From Symsagittifera roscoffensis (taxonomy: Eukaryota; Xenacoelomorpha; Acoela; Convolutidae): a stretch of DNA of 64,000 bases. A model generated the notes under the pieces. The model saw only the letters and a program-made list of their open reading frames with translations, was not told the DNA's origin and did no database searches. Shown here piece after piece: positions 19,135-29,323 of the stretch. Position 1 is the stretch's first letter. Every line of letters starts with the position of its first letter. The stretch is from contig NC_087062.1 of NCBI RefSeq assembly GCF_963678635.1, positions 75,508,349 to 75,572,348 on the forward strand, read 5' to 3'. The position numbers were made by a program, and so were the translations under genes.

Positions 19135-19370
19135 GTCTAAACAAAAATAGCCATTGTATTTCAGTGAAAGGGTATATCTTGAACCATAAAAAAGATTAAA
19201 AACAGCGGTTTTATCTTGAACTTTAAAAAAAGATTAAAAACAGCTGTTATTTTTTTTTCAAAAAATTAGGTACCAAAAATCGCAAGGTTTTATAAAGCAA
19301 ACGAAAAAAACTGACGCGAATACGCATCTTTCATCAACTTAAAAATCTGCCACTGCAACACGTGACAATC

Positions 19371-19451
19371 GCAGCCAGCAGGATTCGAACCTGCGCGTGA
19401 AGATCACATCTGATTTCGAGTCAGACGCCTTAACCACTCGGCCATGGCTGA
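19371..19451 (-). tRNA. tRNA-Ser(CGA), class A, G1 to T
   Basis: The only change from the reference body is the 5' base, breaking pair 1-72. Confidence 0.65.
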
Positions 19452-19688
19452 TAGCACACAATAAAAAACTTAAGAAAATAGTTATTGTATTTCCCTGCGA
19501 CATGTATTTATAAACTTTAAAATGGATTAAAAACAGCTGTTGTTTTTTGAAAAAAAAACAGACATCGAAAAACTATTTTGAACAGCAAATAAAAAAAGCG
19601 ACGCAACTATGCTTTTTTCACCAATTTAATAATCTACTCTTTTTGCCAGCACAAATCGAGAAATCTGCCACTCTTGCTATTACGTATT

Positions 19689-19769
19689 GCTTCCAGCAGG
19701 ATTCAAACCTTGGCGTGTGGGTCACATTTGATGTCTAGTTGGACGCCTTAACCACTCGGCCATGGCTGC
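19689..19769 (-). pseudogene. tRNA-Ser-like copy, class C, AGA anticodon
   Basis: Class C in HOR II, same as 15409. Confidence 0.8.
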
Positions 19770-19981
19770 TTAGAATGAATCAGAATCTCAACAAAATAGG
19801 AAATGTATTTCAAGGTAAAAGTATAGGTTAATTTTAAAAACTTAGTTCAACTCGACAAATCCTTTTTTTTTTCAAAATGCAGACACCAAAAACCGCAATA
19901 AATCAATATTCGAAGCAAATCTGAGAAAAAAAAAACTTTAATGTCCCATCTAAAAGTCTGCCACTTTTACTCGTACGAATC

Positions 19982-20063
19982 GCAGCCAGTAGAATTCGAA
20001 CCTGCTCCGACAACTTTACAACTGATTACTAATCACACTCCTTAACCACTTTGCCATAGCAAC
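19982..20063 (-). pseudogene. tRNA-like copy, class B, AGT anticodon
   Basis: Class B in HOR II. Confidence 0.8.
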
Positions 20064-20144
20064 GTCTGAAGAAAAATAGCCATTGTATTTCAGTGTAAAT
20101 TGTATATCTTGAACCTTAAAAAAGGTTAAAAACAGCGGATTTCC

Positions 20145-20192
20145 TTACAACTGATTTCTAATCACACTCCTTAACAACTTTGCCATAGCAAC
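20145..20192 (-). pseudogene. 5' half of a tRNA-like copy, class b
   Basis: First of a 129-bp tandem pair. Confidence 0.75.
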
Positions 20193-20273
20193 GTCTAAAC
20201 AAAAATAGCCATTGTATTTCAGTGTAAATTGTATATCTTGAACCTTAAAAAAGGTTAAAAACAGCGGATTTCC

Positions 20274-20321
20274 TTACAACTGATTTCTAATCACACTCCT
20301 TAACAACTTTGCCATAGCAAC
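20274..20321 (-). pseudogene. 5' half of a tRNA-like copy, class b
   Basis: Second of the pair. Confidence 0.75.
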
Positions 20322-20491
20322 GTCTAAACAAAAATAGCCATTGTATTTCAGTGTAAAGGGTATATCTTGAACTTTAAAAAAAGATTAAAAACAGCTGTTA
20401 TTTTTTTTTCAAAAAATTAGGTACTAAAAATCGCAAGGTTTTATAAAGCAAACGAAAAAAACTGACGCGAATACGCATCTTTCATCAACTT

Positions 20492-20496
20492 AAAAA
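20492..20496 (-). terminator. Pol III T-run of the 20522 gene
   Basis: T5 on the minus strand, 26 nt past the tRNA 3' end. Confidence 0.6.
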
Positions 20497-20521
20497 TCTG
20501 CCACTGCAACACGTGACAATC

Positions 20522-20602
20522 ACAGCCAGCAGGATTCGAACCTGCGCGTGAAGATCACATCTGATTTCGAGTCAGACGCCTTAACCACTCGGCCATGGCT
20601 GC
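20522..20602 (-). tRNA. tRNA-Ser(CGA), class A, intact with G1-U72
   Basis: Body as the reference copy, except that base 72 is T, making pair 1-72 a wobble. All else is canonical, including G73. Confidence 0.8.
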
Positions 20603-20838
20603 TAGCACACAATAAAAAACTTAAGAAAATAGTTATTGTATTTCCCTGCGACATGTATTTATAAATTTTAAAATGGATTAAAAACAGCTGTTGTTTTTTG
20701 AAAAAAAACAGACATCGAAAAACTATTTTGAACAGCAAATAAAAAAAGCGACGCAACTATGCTTTTTTCACCAATTTAATAATCTACTCTTTTTGCCAGC
20801 ACAAATCGAGAAATCTGCCACTCTTGCTATTACGTATT

Positions 20839-20919
20839 GCTTCCAGCAGGATTCAAACCTTGGCGTGTGGGTCACATTTGATGTCTAGTTGGACGCCTTA
20901 ACCACTCGGCCATGGCTGC
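20839..20919 (-). pseudogene. tRNA-Ser-like copy, class C, AGA anticodon
   Basis: Class C in HOR II, same as 15409. Confidence 0.8.
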
Positions 20920-21130
20920 TTAGAATGAATCAGAATCTCAACAAAATAGGAAATGTATTTCAAGGTAAAAGTATAGGTTAATTTTAAAAACTTAGTTCAA
21001 CTCGACAAATCCTTTTTTTTTCAAACTGCAGACACCAAAAACCGCAATAAATCAATATTCGAAGCAAATCTGAGAAAAAAAAAACTTTAATGTCCCATCT
21101 AAAAGTCTGCCACTTTTACTCGTACGAATC

Positions 21131-21212
21131 GCAGCCAGTAGAATTCGAACCTGCTCCGACAACTTTACAACTGATTACTAATCACACTCCTTAACCACTT
21201 TGCCATAGCAAC
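21131..21212 (-). pseudogene. tRNA-like copy, class B, AGT anticodon
   Basis: Class B in HOR II. Confidence 0.8.
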
Positions 21213-21293
21213 GTCTGAAGAAAAATAGCCATTGTATTTCAGTGTAAATTGTATATCTTGAACCTTAAAAAAGGTTAAAAACAGCGGATTTCC

Positions 21294-21341
21294 TTACAAC
21301 TGATTTCTAATCACACTCCTTAACAACTTTGCCATAGCAAC
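21294..21341 (-). pseudogene. 5' half of a tRNA-like copy, class b
   Basis: First of a 129-bp tandem pair. Confidence 0.75.
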
Positions 21342-21422
21342 GTCTAAACAAAAATAGCCATTGTATTTCAGTGTAAATTGTATATCTTGAACCTTAAAAA
21401 ATGTTAAAAACAGCGGATTTCC

Positions 21423-21470
21423 TTACAACTGATTTCTAATCACACTCCTTAACAACTTTGCCATAGCAAC
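21423..21470 (-). pseudogene. 5' half of a tRNA-like copy, class b
   Basis: Second of the pair. Confidence 0.75.
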
Positions 21471-21673
21471 GTCTAAACAAAAATAGCCATTGTATTTCAG
21501 TGTAAAGGGTATATCTTGAACCTTATAAAATGACTAAAAACAGCTGTTATTTTTTTTTTTTCAAAAAATTAGGTACCAAAAATCGCAAGGTTTTATAAAG
21601 CAAACGAAAAAAACTGACGCGAATACGCATCTTTCATCAACTTAAAAATCTGCCACTGCAACACGTGACAATC

Positions 21674-21754
21674 GCAGCCAGCAGGATTCAAACCTGCGCG
21701 TGAAGATCACACCTGATTTCGAGTCAGACGCCTTAACCACTCGGCCATGGCTGC
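21674..21754 (-). tRNA. tRNA-Ser(CGA), class A, T-loop C56 lost
   Basis: T loop TTTGAAT, so one B-box base has changed. Stems otherwise pair, with a wobble at 27-43. Confidence 0.55.
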
Positions 21755-21969
21755 TACCAAACAATAAAAAACTTAAGAAAATAGTTATTGTATTTCCTTA
21801 TGACATGTATTTATAAATTTTAAAATGGATTAAAAACAGCTGTTGTTTTTTGAAAAAAAAACAGACATCGAAAAACTATTTTAAACAGCAAATAAAAAAA
21901 GCGACGCAACTATGCTTTTTTCACCAATTTAAAAATGTACTAAAAATTTCACTCTTGCTAATACGTATT

Positions 21970-22051
21970 GCTTCCAGCAGGATTCAAACCTTTGGCGTGT
22001 GGATCACATTTGATGTCTAGTTGGACGCCTTAACCACTCGGCCATGGCTGC
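21970..22051 (-). pseudogene. tRNA-Ser-like copy, class C, AGA anticodon
   Basis: Class C with one extra T in the T arm (82 nt). Its 3' trailer lacks the CTCTTTTTGCC stretch. Confidence 0.8.
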
Positions 22052-22261
22052 TTAGAATGAATCAGAATCTCAACAAAATAGGAATTGTATTTCAAGGTAA
22101 AAGTATAGGTTAATTTTAAAAACTTAGTTCAACTCGGCAAATCCTTTTTTTTTTCAAAATGCAGACACCAAAAACCGCAATAAATCAATATTCGAAGCAA
22201 ATCTGAGAAAAAAAACTTTATTGTCCCATCTAAAAGACCGTCACTTTTGCTCGTACGAATC

Positions 22262-22343
22262 GCAGCGAGTAGGATTCGAACCTGCTCCGACAAATTTACA
22301 TCTCATTTCTATTCACACTCCTTAACCTTTTTGCCATAGCAAC
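22262..22343 (-). pseudogene. tRNA-like copy, class B variant, AGA
   Basis: Sister of 13895: loop ATAGAAA, D arm degraded. Confidence 0.75.
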
Positions 22344-22514
22344 GGCTCAAGTAAAATAGCAATTGTATTTCAGTGTAAAGTGTATATCTTGAATCTTAGA
22401 AAATGATTGAAAACAGCTGTTTTTTTTTCTTTAAAAAAAATAGGTACCAAAAACCGCAAGTTTTTATAAAGCAAACGAAAAAATCTGACGCGATTACGGA
22501 TCTTTCATCAACTT

Positions 22515-22519
22515 AAAAA
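22515..22519 (-). terminator. Pol III T-run of the 22545 gene
   Basis: T5 on the minus strand, 26 nt past the tRNA 3' end. Confidence 0.6.
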
Positions 22520-22544
22520 TCTTCCACTGCAACATGTTACAATC

Positions 22545-22625
22545 GCAGCCAGCAGGATTCGAACCTGCGCGTGAAGATCACATCTGATTTCGAGTCAGAC
22601 GCCTTAACCACTCGGCCATGGCTGC
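22545..22625 (-). tRNA. tRNA-Ser(CGA), class A, intact
   Basis: Body identical to the reference at 15091. Its 5' spacer is cut short about 45 bp upstream, where it joins a b-type spacer (TTCCCTTAAAGATTAAAAAC on the plus strand). Any element farther upstream than that is missing from this copy. Confidence 0.82.
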
Positions 22626-22693
22626 TGCAAACAATAAAAACTTAAGAAAATAGTTTTTGTATTTCCCTTAAAGATTAAAAACAGCGGATTTCC

Positions 22694-22741
22694 TTACAAC
22701 TGATTTCTAATCACACTCCTTAACCACTTTGCCATAGCAAC
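22694..22741 (-). pseudogene. 5' half of a tRNA-like copy, class b
   Basis: b copy with AACCACTTTG instead of AACAACTTTG. Confidence 0.75.
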
Positions 22742-22822
22742 GTCTGAAGAAAAATAGCCATTGTTTTTCAGTGTAAATTGTATATCTTGAACCTTAAAAA
22801 AGGTTAAAAACAGCGGATTTCC

Positions 22823-22870
22823 TTACAACTGATTTCTAATCACACTCCTGAACAACGTTGCCATAGCAAC
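22823..22870 (-). pseudogene. 5' half of a tRNA-like copy, class b
   Basis: 129 bp after the previous half copy. It resembles HOR I b copies (AACGTTGCC). Confidence 0.75.
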
Positions 22871-23069
22871 GTCTGAACAAAAGTAGCCTTTGTTATTTCA
22901 GTGTAAAGTGTATATATTGAACCTTAAAAAAAGATTAAAAACAGCGGTTTTTTTTCAAAAAAAAATAGGTACCAAAAATCGAAAGTTTTTATAAAGCAAA
23001 TGAAAAAAACTGACGCGAATACGCAATTTTCACCAATCTATAATTTTGCCATTTCAGCCAGTGTCAGTC

Positions 23070-23150
23070 GCCGCCGGCAGGATTCGAACATTTGCGAGGA
23101 GCTCATATTTGTTTTCGAGTCAGACGCGGTAACCACTCGGCCATGTTTGG
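23070..23150 (-). pseudogene. tRNA-Ser(CGA)-like copy, class D
   Basis: Diverged class D with GACGCGGTAACC and GAGCTCATATTTG changes on the plus strand. Confidence 0.8.
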
Positions 23151-23357
23151 TGCCAACGATTGAAAGTCTCAACAAAAACCGCTTTTCTATTTCAGTGTAA
23201 ATTGTATATCTTAAATTCAAAAAGTGATAAAAACATCGGTTCTTTTTCCTTCAAAAAACATACAAAAAATGGAATAAATTGAAAAGCAAAAAAAAATCTG
23301 ACGCGAATACGCATTTTTTACCAACCTAAAAATCTGCCATTTCAGCCAGTGAGAGTC

Positions 23358-23438
23358 ACCGCCAGCAGGATTCGAACATGCGCGTAAAGATAACATTTGT
23401 TTTCGAGTCATACGCCTTACGCACTAGGGAATGCCTGC
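23358..23438 (-). pseudogene. tRNA-Ser(CGA)-like copy, class E
   Basis: Class E outside HOR I. Confidence 0.8.
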
Positions 23439-23640
23439 TAACAACAATTCAAATTCTCAACAAATTTGTTTTTCAGTGTGACGTGTATATGTTAAAGTTA
23501 AGAACTGATTGAAAACAGCTGTCCTTTTTTTCAAACAACAGATACCAAAATTGCAAAGCCTCACGAAGCAAAGGAAAAATTCTCACGCGAAAACAAATTT
23601 TTCACCCAACAAACAATCTGCCCTATCAGTAGTTACAATC

Positions 23641-23686
23641 GCAGCCAGCTGGACTCGAACCTGCGCGTGAAGATCACATCTGATTT
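23641..23686 (-). pseudogene. 3' half of a class A tRNA copy
   Basis: Class A T arm and variable arm, cut in the anticodon arm and joined to the AATCAGCAAATAAA spacer, as at 11762. Confidence 0.75.
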
Positions 23687-23768
23687 AATCAGCAAATAAA
23701 AAAATGCATTTTAAAAATCTACTCTTTTTCACCAAGTTAAAAATCTACTCTTTTTGCCAGTACAAAGT

Positions 23769-23849
23769 GCAGTCAGCAGGATTCAAACCTGCTCCGACAA
23801 GATCACAACTGATTTCGTTCACACTCCTTAACCACTTGGCCATAATTGC
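23769..23849 (-). pseudogene. tRNA-like copy, class Q relative
   Basis: Duplicate of 11844, with T loop TTTGAAT. Anticodon uncertain because one base is missing. Confidence 0.7.
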
Positions 23850-24057
23850 TACCAAGAATTCAAGGTCTCAACAAAAATAGCCATTGTTTCAGTGTAAAGT
23901 GTCTATCTTAAATCTTAAAAAATAATTAAAAACTGCTGATTTTTTCAAAAAAAACAGGTACCAAAAATTGCAAGTTTTTATAATGCAAACGAAAAACTCT
24001 GACGCAAATGCGCATTTTTCAGCAGTCTTGAAATCTGATATTTTGCCAGTGTCAATT

Positions 24058-24138
24058 TCAGCCAGCAGCATTCGAACCTACGCAAAAATTTCACATCTGA
24101 CTTTGAGTCAGACGCCTTAATCACTTTGCCATGGCTGC
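24058..24138 (-). pseudogene. tRNA-like copy, class N, CAA anticodon
   Basis: CAA with perfect anticodon stem TCTGA/TCAGA. The D arm has GATTAAGG. A73 follows. Confidence 0.7.
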
Positions 24139-24352
24139 TACCAAACTTTCAACATCTCAACAAAAATATCCATTGTATTTCAGTAAAAAGTGTATATCTT
24201 GAATCTAAAAAAATGAATTAAAACAGCTGTTCTTTTTTTCCCAAAAAATTGGTACCAAAAATTGCAAAGTTTTATAAAGCAAACGAAAAAGTCTGACGCG
24301 AATACGGATCTTTCATCAACCTAAAAATTTGCCATTTCAGCCAGTGACAACC

Positions 24353-24433
24353 GCAGCCAGCAGAATTCAAACCTGCGCGTGAAGATCACATCTGATTTCA
24401 AGTCAGACGCCTTAACCGCTCGGCCATGGCTGC
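24353..24433 (-). pseudogene. tRNA-Ser(TGA)-like copy, class K
   Basis: Class K with full A box apart from GAGCGG. Confidence 0.65.
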
Positions 24434-24637
24434 TGCAAACCAAAAAAAAAACTTAAGAAAATAGTTATTGTATCTCCATTCAGCAGGTTTACTTAAATTT
24501 AAAAATTGATTATAAACAGCTGTTTTTTTTTGAAAAAACAGACATCAAAAAACACTTTTAACAGCAAAGAAAAAAATGCGACGCAAATATGCATTTTTCA
24601 CCAAGTTACAAATCTACACTTTTCGCCAGTACAAAAA

Positions 24638-24719
24638 GCAGCCAGCAGGATTCAAACCGGCTTCGAAAAGACCACAACTGATTTCGAATCACACTCCTTA
24701 ATCACTTGGCTATAGCTGC
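24638..24719 (-). pseudogene. tRNA-Ser(CGA)-like copy, class L
   Basis: Duplicate of 12713 with GATTAAGG in the D arm. Confidence 0.75.
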
Positions 24720-24929
24720 TACTAAACACTCAAGGTCTCAACAAAAATACTCATTGTATTTCAGTGTAAATGTTTATCTTGAATATCAGAAAATGATTGA
24801 AAACAGCAGTTTTTTACAAAAAAAATAGGTACCAAAAATCGCAAGTTTTCATAATGCAAACGAAGAAATTGGACGCAAATACGCATTTTTCAGCAATCTT
24901 GAAATCTGCTTTTTTTGCCAGTCTCAGTT

Positions 24930-25010
24930 TTAGCCAACAGGACTCGAACCTACGCTGAAAAATCACATCTGACTTTGAGTCAGACGCCTCAACCACTTGG
25001 CCATGACATA
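24930..25010 (-). pseudogene. tRNA-Leu(CAA)-like copy, class M
   Basis: CAA, B box canonical. It has CCAACAGG at the 3' end and GACATA at the 5' end, so the acceptor is weaker than at 13004. Confidence 0.65.
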
Positions 25011-25224
25011 TACCAAAAATTCAACATCTGCACAAAAATAGCCATTGTATTTCAAAATAAATTGTATATCTTGAATCTTAAAAACTGATTAAAAACAGCT
25101 TTTCTTTTTTTTTCAAAAAATTAGGTACTAAAAATCGCAAGGTTTTATAAAGCAAGCGAAAAATCTGACGCGAACACGCATTTTTCAACAAGCTGAAAAC
25201 CTGCCAATTCAGCCAGTGACAATC

Positions 25225-25306
25225 GCAGCCAGCAGGATTCGCACCAGCTCGTGAAGAATCATATCTGCTTTCGAGTCAGACGCCTTAACCAATCGGCCAT
25301 GGCTGC
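25225..25306 (-). pseudogene. tRNA-Ser(CGA)-like copy, class P
   Basis: Exemplar of class P. Acceptor perfect. T55 is G (B box GGTGCGAATCC). T stem has one mismatch, pair 31-39 is lost, and one extra base lies in the variable arm. Confidence 0.7.
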
Positions 25307-25504
25307 GGGCAACGATAAAAATCTAAAGAAAATAGCTATTTTATTTCAATGCGACATTTATATTTAAAAATTGCTTAAAAACACATGTTTTCTTTTGAAA
25401 AAAAAACAGACATCGAAAAACAATTTTAATCAGCAAAAAAAAATGCGACGCAAATATGCATTTTCCACCAAGTTAAAAATCTACTCTTTTTGCGAGTACT
25501 AAGT

Positions 25505-25585
25505 GCAGCCAGCAGGATTAAAACCTGCTCCGACAAGCTCACAACTGATTTCCTTCACACTCCATAACCACTTGGCCACAGCTGC
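25505..25585 (-). pseudogene. tRNA-like copy, class Q, anticodon lost
   Basis: Exemplar of class Q. Acceptor GCAGCTG/TGGCTGC and T stem are paired. The anticodon loop is six bases (AGGAAA), so no normal anticodon can be assigned. T loop TTTTAAT. Confidence 0.75.
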
Positions 25586-25795
25586 TACCAAGAATTCAAG
25601 GTCTCAACAAAAATAGCCATTGTATTTCAGTGTAAAGTGTCTATCTTAAATCTTAAAAAATAATTAAAAACTGCTGATTTTTTCAAAAAAAACAGGTAAC
25701 AAAAGTTACAAGATTTTATAATGCAAACGAAAAAATCTGACGCAAACACGCATTTTTCAGCAATCTTGAAATCTGCTGTTTTGCCAGTGTCAATT

Positions 25796-25876
25796 TTAGC
25801 CAGCAGGATTCGAACCTTCGCAACAATTTCGCATCTGACTTTGAGTCAGACGCCTTAACCACTTTGCAATGGCTGC
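25796..25876 (-). pseudogene. tRNA-like copy, class N, CAA anticodon
   Basis: Anticodon stem perfect around CTCAAAG. Variable arm is AT-rich and unpaired. G1-A72 mismatch. Confidence 0.7.
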
Positions 25877-26092
25877 TACCAAATATTCAACATCTCAACA
25901 AAATTATCCATTGTATTTCAGTGTAAAATGTATATCTTGAATCTAAAAAATGAATAAAAAAACAGCTGTTTTTTATTTCCATAAAAAATAGGTAGCAAAA
26001 ATCGCAAGGTTTTATAAAGCAAGCGAAAAATCTGACGCGAATACGCATTTTTCACCCAGCTAAAATCCTGCTAATTTTAGCCAGTGACAACT

Positions 26093-26173
26093 GCAGCCAG
26101 CAGGATTCGAACCAGCTCGTGAAGATCACATCTGCTTTCGAGTCAGACGCGTTATCTACTCGGCCATGGCTGC
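26093..26173 (-). pseudogene. tRNA-Ser(CGA)-like copy, class P'
   Basis: Acceptor, variable stem and B box GGTTCGAATCC intact. T stem GCTGG/CCTGC and pair 31-39 have single mismatches. D loop altered (GAGTAGATAACGC). Confidence 0.6.
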
Positions 26174-26376
26174 GTCAAATGATAAAAATTTGAAGAAAAC
26201 AGCTATTGTATTTCCATGCGACATGTATTTTTAAATTTAAAAAATGATTTAAAACAGCTGTTTTTTTTTGAAAAAACAGACATCGAAAAACAATTTTAAA
26301 CAGCAAATAAAAACATGCGACGCAAATATGCATTTTTCACCAATTTAAAAATCTAATCGTTTTCCCAGTACAAAGC

Positions 26377-26458
26377 GCAACCAGCAGGATTCGAAACTTT
26401 TCCGACAAGCTCTCAACTGATTTCGAATCACACTCCTTACCCACACGGCCATAGCTAC
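26377..26458 (-). pseudogene. tRNA-Ser(CGA)-like copy, class H
   Basis: T arm lost (GAAACTTTTCC on the plus strand), D arm GTGTGGGTAAGG. Confidence 0.75.
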
Positions 26459-26669
26459 TAACAAAATTAAACGTATCAACAAAAATAGCCATTGTATTTC
26501 AGTGAAAAGTGTACATCTTGAACCTTATAAAATGACTAAAAACAGCTGTTTTTTTTTCAAGAAAAATAGGTACCAAATTTCGCAAGTTTTTATAAAGCAA
26601 ACGAAAAAGTCTGGCGCGAATACGCATTTACATCAATCTATAATTTTGCCATTTCAGCCAGTGTGAGTC

Positions 26670-26750
26670 GGCGCCAGCTTGATTCGAACGTGTGCGTGGA
26701 GATCACATTTGTTTTCGAGTCAGACGCCTTAACCACTCGTGCATGCCTGG
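26670..26750 (-). pseudogene. tRNA-Ser(CGA)-like copy, class I
   Basis: Class I with GGCGCCAGCTTG at the 3' end. Confidence 0.8.
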
Positions 26751-26954
26751 TGCTAACGATTGAAAGTCTCAACAAAAATCGCATTGGTGTTTTAGTGTAA
26801 AATGTATATCTTAAATTCAAAAATGGATAAAGAACATCTGTTCTTTCTCTTCAAAAAACATTCAAAAAGTGCAATATTTTGAAAAGCAAAAAAAATCGGA
26901 CTCAAATATGCATTTACAGCAATCTAAAGATCTGCTTTTTTGCCAGTATAAATA

Positions 26955-27035
26955 GCAAACAGAAGAATTCGGACCTGCAAGCGAAGACCACATCTGATTT
27001 TAAGTCAGACGCCTTAACTATTCGGCCATGAATGC
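26955..27035 (-). pseudogene. tRNA-like copy, class J, TAA anticodon
   Basis: Exemplar of class J. Anticodon stem TCTGA/TCAGA is perfect around CTTAAAA, giving TAA (Leu UAA). D stem pairs. Acceptor has two mismatches, and the T loop is TCCGAAT with T55 changed. Confidence 0.7.
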
Positions 27036-27516
27036 TGCGAAAGATTGAAAAAATCAACAAAAGCGGAATGTAATTCAGGGTACAATGTATATGTTAACTT
27101 TAAAAGTTGGGTTCGACTTGTCGTTTTCCTTTTTCAAAAAATAGATACCACAAACCGCAATAACCAAGACTCGAGGTTGTAAGTCAATGTGGACTGTATA
27201 TTTTTAGTTTGACAAACTGATTAAAAGCAGCTGTCCTATTTTTTTTTCAAAGAACAGATGCGAAAACCACAAACGTTTATAATACAATAGAAAACATCTG
27301 ACGCGAATACGAATCTTTTATCAACCTAAAATTGTACTCGCCATTGTATTTCAATGTGAAGTGTATATCTTATATCTTAAAATTGATTAAAAACAGCAGT
27401 TCTTTTTTTTAAAAAAAAAAAAGATTTCAAAAATTTTACAAATCAAAACAAAAAATCTGACGCAAATACGAATCTTTTATCAACTTAAAAATCTGCCATT
27501 TCAGCCAGTGACAATC
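27036..27516 (-). other. Composite spacer without tRNA
   Basis: A superfamily-2 spacer (CGACTTGTCGTT, ACCGCAATAACC) is joined to two shortened superfamily-1 spacers. No tRNA body remains. The segment recurs at 28762, 34131, 44073 and 51386. Confidence 0.7.
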
Positions 27517-27597
27517 GCAGCCAGCAACATTCGAACCTGCGCGTGAAGTTCTCAACTGAATTCGAGTCAGACGCCTTAACCACTCGGCCATGACTGC
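27517..27597 (-). pseudogene. tRNA-Ser(CGA)-like copy, class R
   Basis: Class R with T-arm change (AGCAACATTCGAAC on the plus strand), so G53-C61 is lost, and with ATTCGAG at the anticodon loop. Confidence 0.6.
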
Positions 27598-27807
27598 TCC
27601 CAATAATTAAAAATCTCAAGAAATAGCTATTGTATTTCCATGCGACATGTATATTTAAACTTAAAAAACTATTAGAAACAGCTGTTTTTTTTTGAAAAAA
27701 CAGACTTTAAAAAACGATTTTATTTGAACCAGCAAATAACAAAAGTCGACGCAAATATGCATTTTCCACCATTTTGAAAATCTATTCTTTTTTTGCCAGT
27801 ACAAAGT

Positions 27808-27888
27808 GAACGCAGCATGATTCCAACCTGCTCGTCAAGAGCACAACTGATTTCGCGTCACACTCCTTAACCAGTTGGCCATGGCTGC
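27808..27888 (-). pseudogene. tRNA-Ser(CGA)-like copy, class S
   Basis: Exemplar of class S. The 3' acceptor strand TGCGTTC does not pair with GCAGCCA. The loop CGCGAAA lacks U33. B box GGTTGGAATCA. Confidence 0.8.
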
Positions 27889-28101
27889 TGCCAAAAACTT
27901 ATCATCACAACGAAAATCGCCATTGTATTTCAATCTAAAATGTATATCTTGGATCTAAAAACAACGATTAAATACAACTGTTCCTCTTTTTCCAAAAAAA
28001 GGTACTGAAAAATCGCAAACTATATAAAGCAAACGAAAAAACCTGACGCAAATACGCATTTTTCAGGAATACAAAAATCTGCCATTTTGCCAGTGTCAAT
28101 C

Positions 28102-28182
28102 TCAGCCAGCAGGATTAAACCCTATGCAAAAATATCACCCTTCGTTTTGAGTCAGACGCCTTATCAACTTGGCCATGGCTGC
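28102..28182 (-). pseudogene. tRNA-like copy, class O, CAA anticodon
   Basis: Exemplar of class O. CAA anticodon, but T arm GGTTTAATCC is decayed. G73, unlike M and N. Confidence 0.75.
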
Positions 28183-28394
28183 AGCAAAAAATTCAACATC
28201 TCTACAAAATCGCTATTGTATTTCAGTGTAAAGTGTGAATCTTGAATCTAAAAAAACTGATTTAAAACAGGTGTTCTCCATTTTGAAAAAATAGGAACCA
28301 AAATTCGCGAACTTTCACAAAGCAAAAAAAAACCCTGACGCGAAAATGAACTTTTCACCATCCTAAAAATCTGCCAATTCAGCCAGAGACAATC

Positions 28395-28475
28395 GCAGCC
28401 AGCAAGATTTGAACATGTGCGTGAAGATCACATTTGTTTTTAAGTCAGACGCCTTAACCACTCAGGCATGCCTGG
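28395..28475 (-). pseudogene. tRNA-like copy, class I', TAA anticodon
   Basis: Exemplar of class I'. Loop CTTAAAA gives TAA; pair 31-39 lost. Acceptor CCAGGCA/TGGCTGC poor. Confidence 0.8.
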
Positions 28476-28680
28476 TAACAACGATTGATAGTGTCAACAA
28501 AAATCGCATTGGTGTTTCAGTGTAAAGTGTATATCTTAAATTCAAAAATGGATAAAGAACATCTGTTCTTTTTCTTCAAAAAACATACAAAAAGTGCAAT
28601 ATTTTGAAAAGCAAAAAAAAATCGGATTCAAATATGCATTTACAGCAATCTAAAGATCTGCTTTTTTGCCAGAATAAATA

Positions 28681-28761
28681 GCAAACAGAAGGATTCGGAC
28701 CTGCAAGCGAAGACCACAACTGATTTTAAGTCAGACGCCTTAACTATTCGGCCATGAATGC
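28681..28761 (-). pseudogene. tRNA-like copy, class J, TAA anticodon
   Basis: Class J with full B-box tail (GGTCCGAATCC) and a T stem with one mismatch. Confidence 0.7.
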
Positions 28762-29242
28762 TGCGAAAGATTGAAAAAATCAACAAAAGCGGAATGTAAT
28801 TCAGGGTAAAACGTATATGTTAACCTTAAAAGTTGGGTTCGACTTGTCGTTTTCCTTTTTCAAAAAATAGATACCACAAACCGCAATAACCAAGACTCGA
28901 GGTTGTAAGTCAGTGTGGACTGTATATTTTTAGTTTGACAAACTGATTCAAAGCAGCTGTCCTATTTTTTTTTCAAAGAACAGATGCGAAAAACCACAAA
29001 CGTTTATAATACAATAGAAAACATCTGACGCGAATACGAATCTTTTATCAACCTAAAATTGTACTAGCCATTGTATTTCAATGTGAAGTGTATATCTTAT
29101 ATCTTAAAATTGATTAAAAACAGCAGTTCTTTTTTTTGAAAAAAAATGATTTCAAAAATTTTACAAATCAAAACAAAAAAATCTGACGCAAATACGAATC
29201 TTTCATCAACTTAAAAATCTGCCATTTCAGCCAGTGACAATC
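28762..29242 (-). other. Composite spacer without tRNA
   Basis: Same fused spacer as 27036-27516. Confidence 0.7.
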
Positions 29243-29323
29243 GCAGCCAGCAAGATTCGAACCTGCGCGTGAAGTTCTCAACTGATTTCGAGTCAGACGC
29301 CTTAACCACTCGGCCATGACTGC
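29243..29323 (-). tRNA. tRNA-Ser(CGA)-like, class R, nearly intact
   Basis: Acceptor GCAGTCA/TGGCTGC pairs fully with one wobble. D arm and A box perfect. T stem pairs with one wobble and the T loop is canonical. Defects: pair 27-43 lost, the variable stem only about three pairs, and the last B-box base changed. G73 present. A plausible second Ser(CGA) lineage, repeated at 34612 and 44547. Confidence 0.5.

Larger units (their letters stand above)
13289..22544 (-). repeat. HOR II: A-C-B-b(0-2), nine copies
   Basis: Class A copies begin at 13289, 14175, 15091, 16240, 17262, 18317, 19371, 20522, 21674 and 22545. Period changes track the number of 129-bp half-tRNA subunits (zero, one or two) and a small duplicated spacer block near 14890, 18120 and 19170. 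Copies from 15.1 to 21.3 kb are the most alike and hold the best preserved tRNA-Ser(CGA) genes in the window. Confidence 0.9.
23680..25016 (-). repeat. Duplicated block, copy 2
   Basis: Homologous to 11754-13090, including the tRNA-to-spacer junction. The upstream tRNA 3' half is class A here and class J in copy 1, so the junctions are joined to different partners. Confidence 0.75.

Noticed and set aside
25505-25585. GGA (Ser) anticodon in class Q
   Set aside because: The loop has only six bases after a deletion, so the triplet cannot be placed with confidence.
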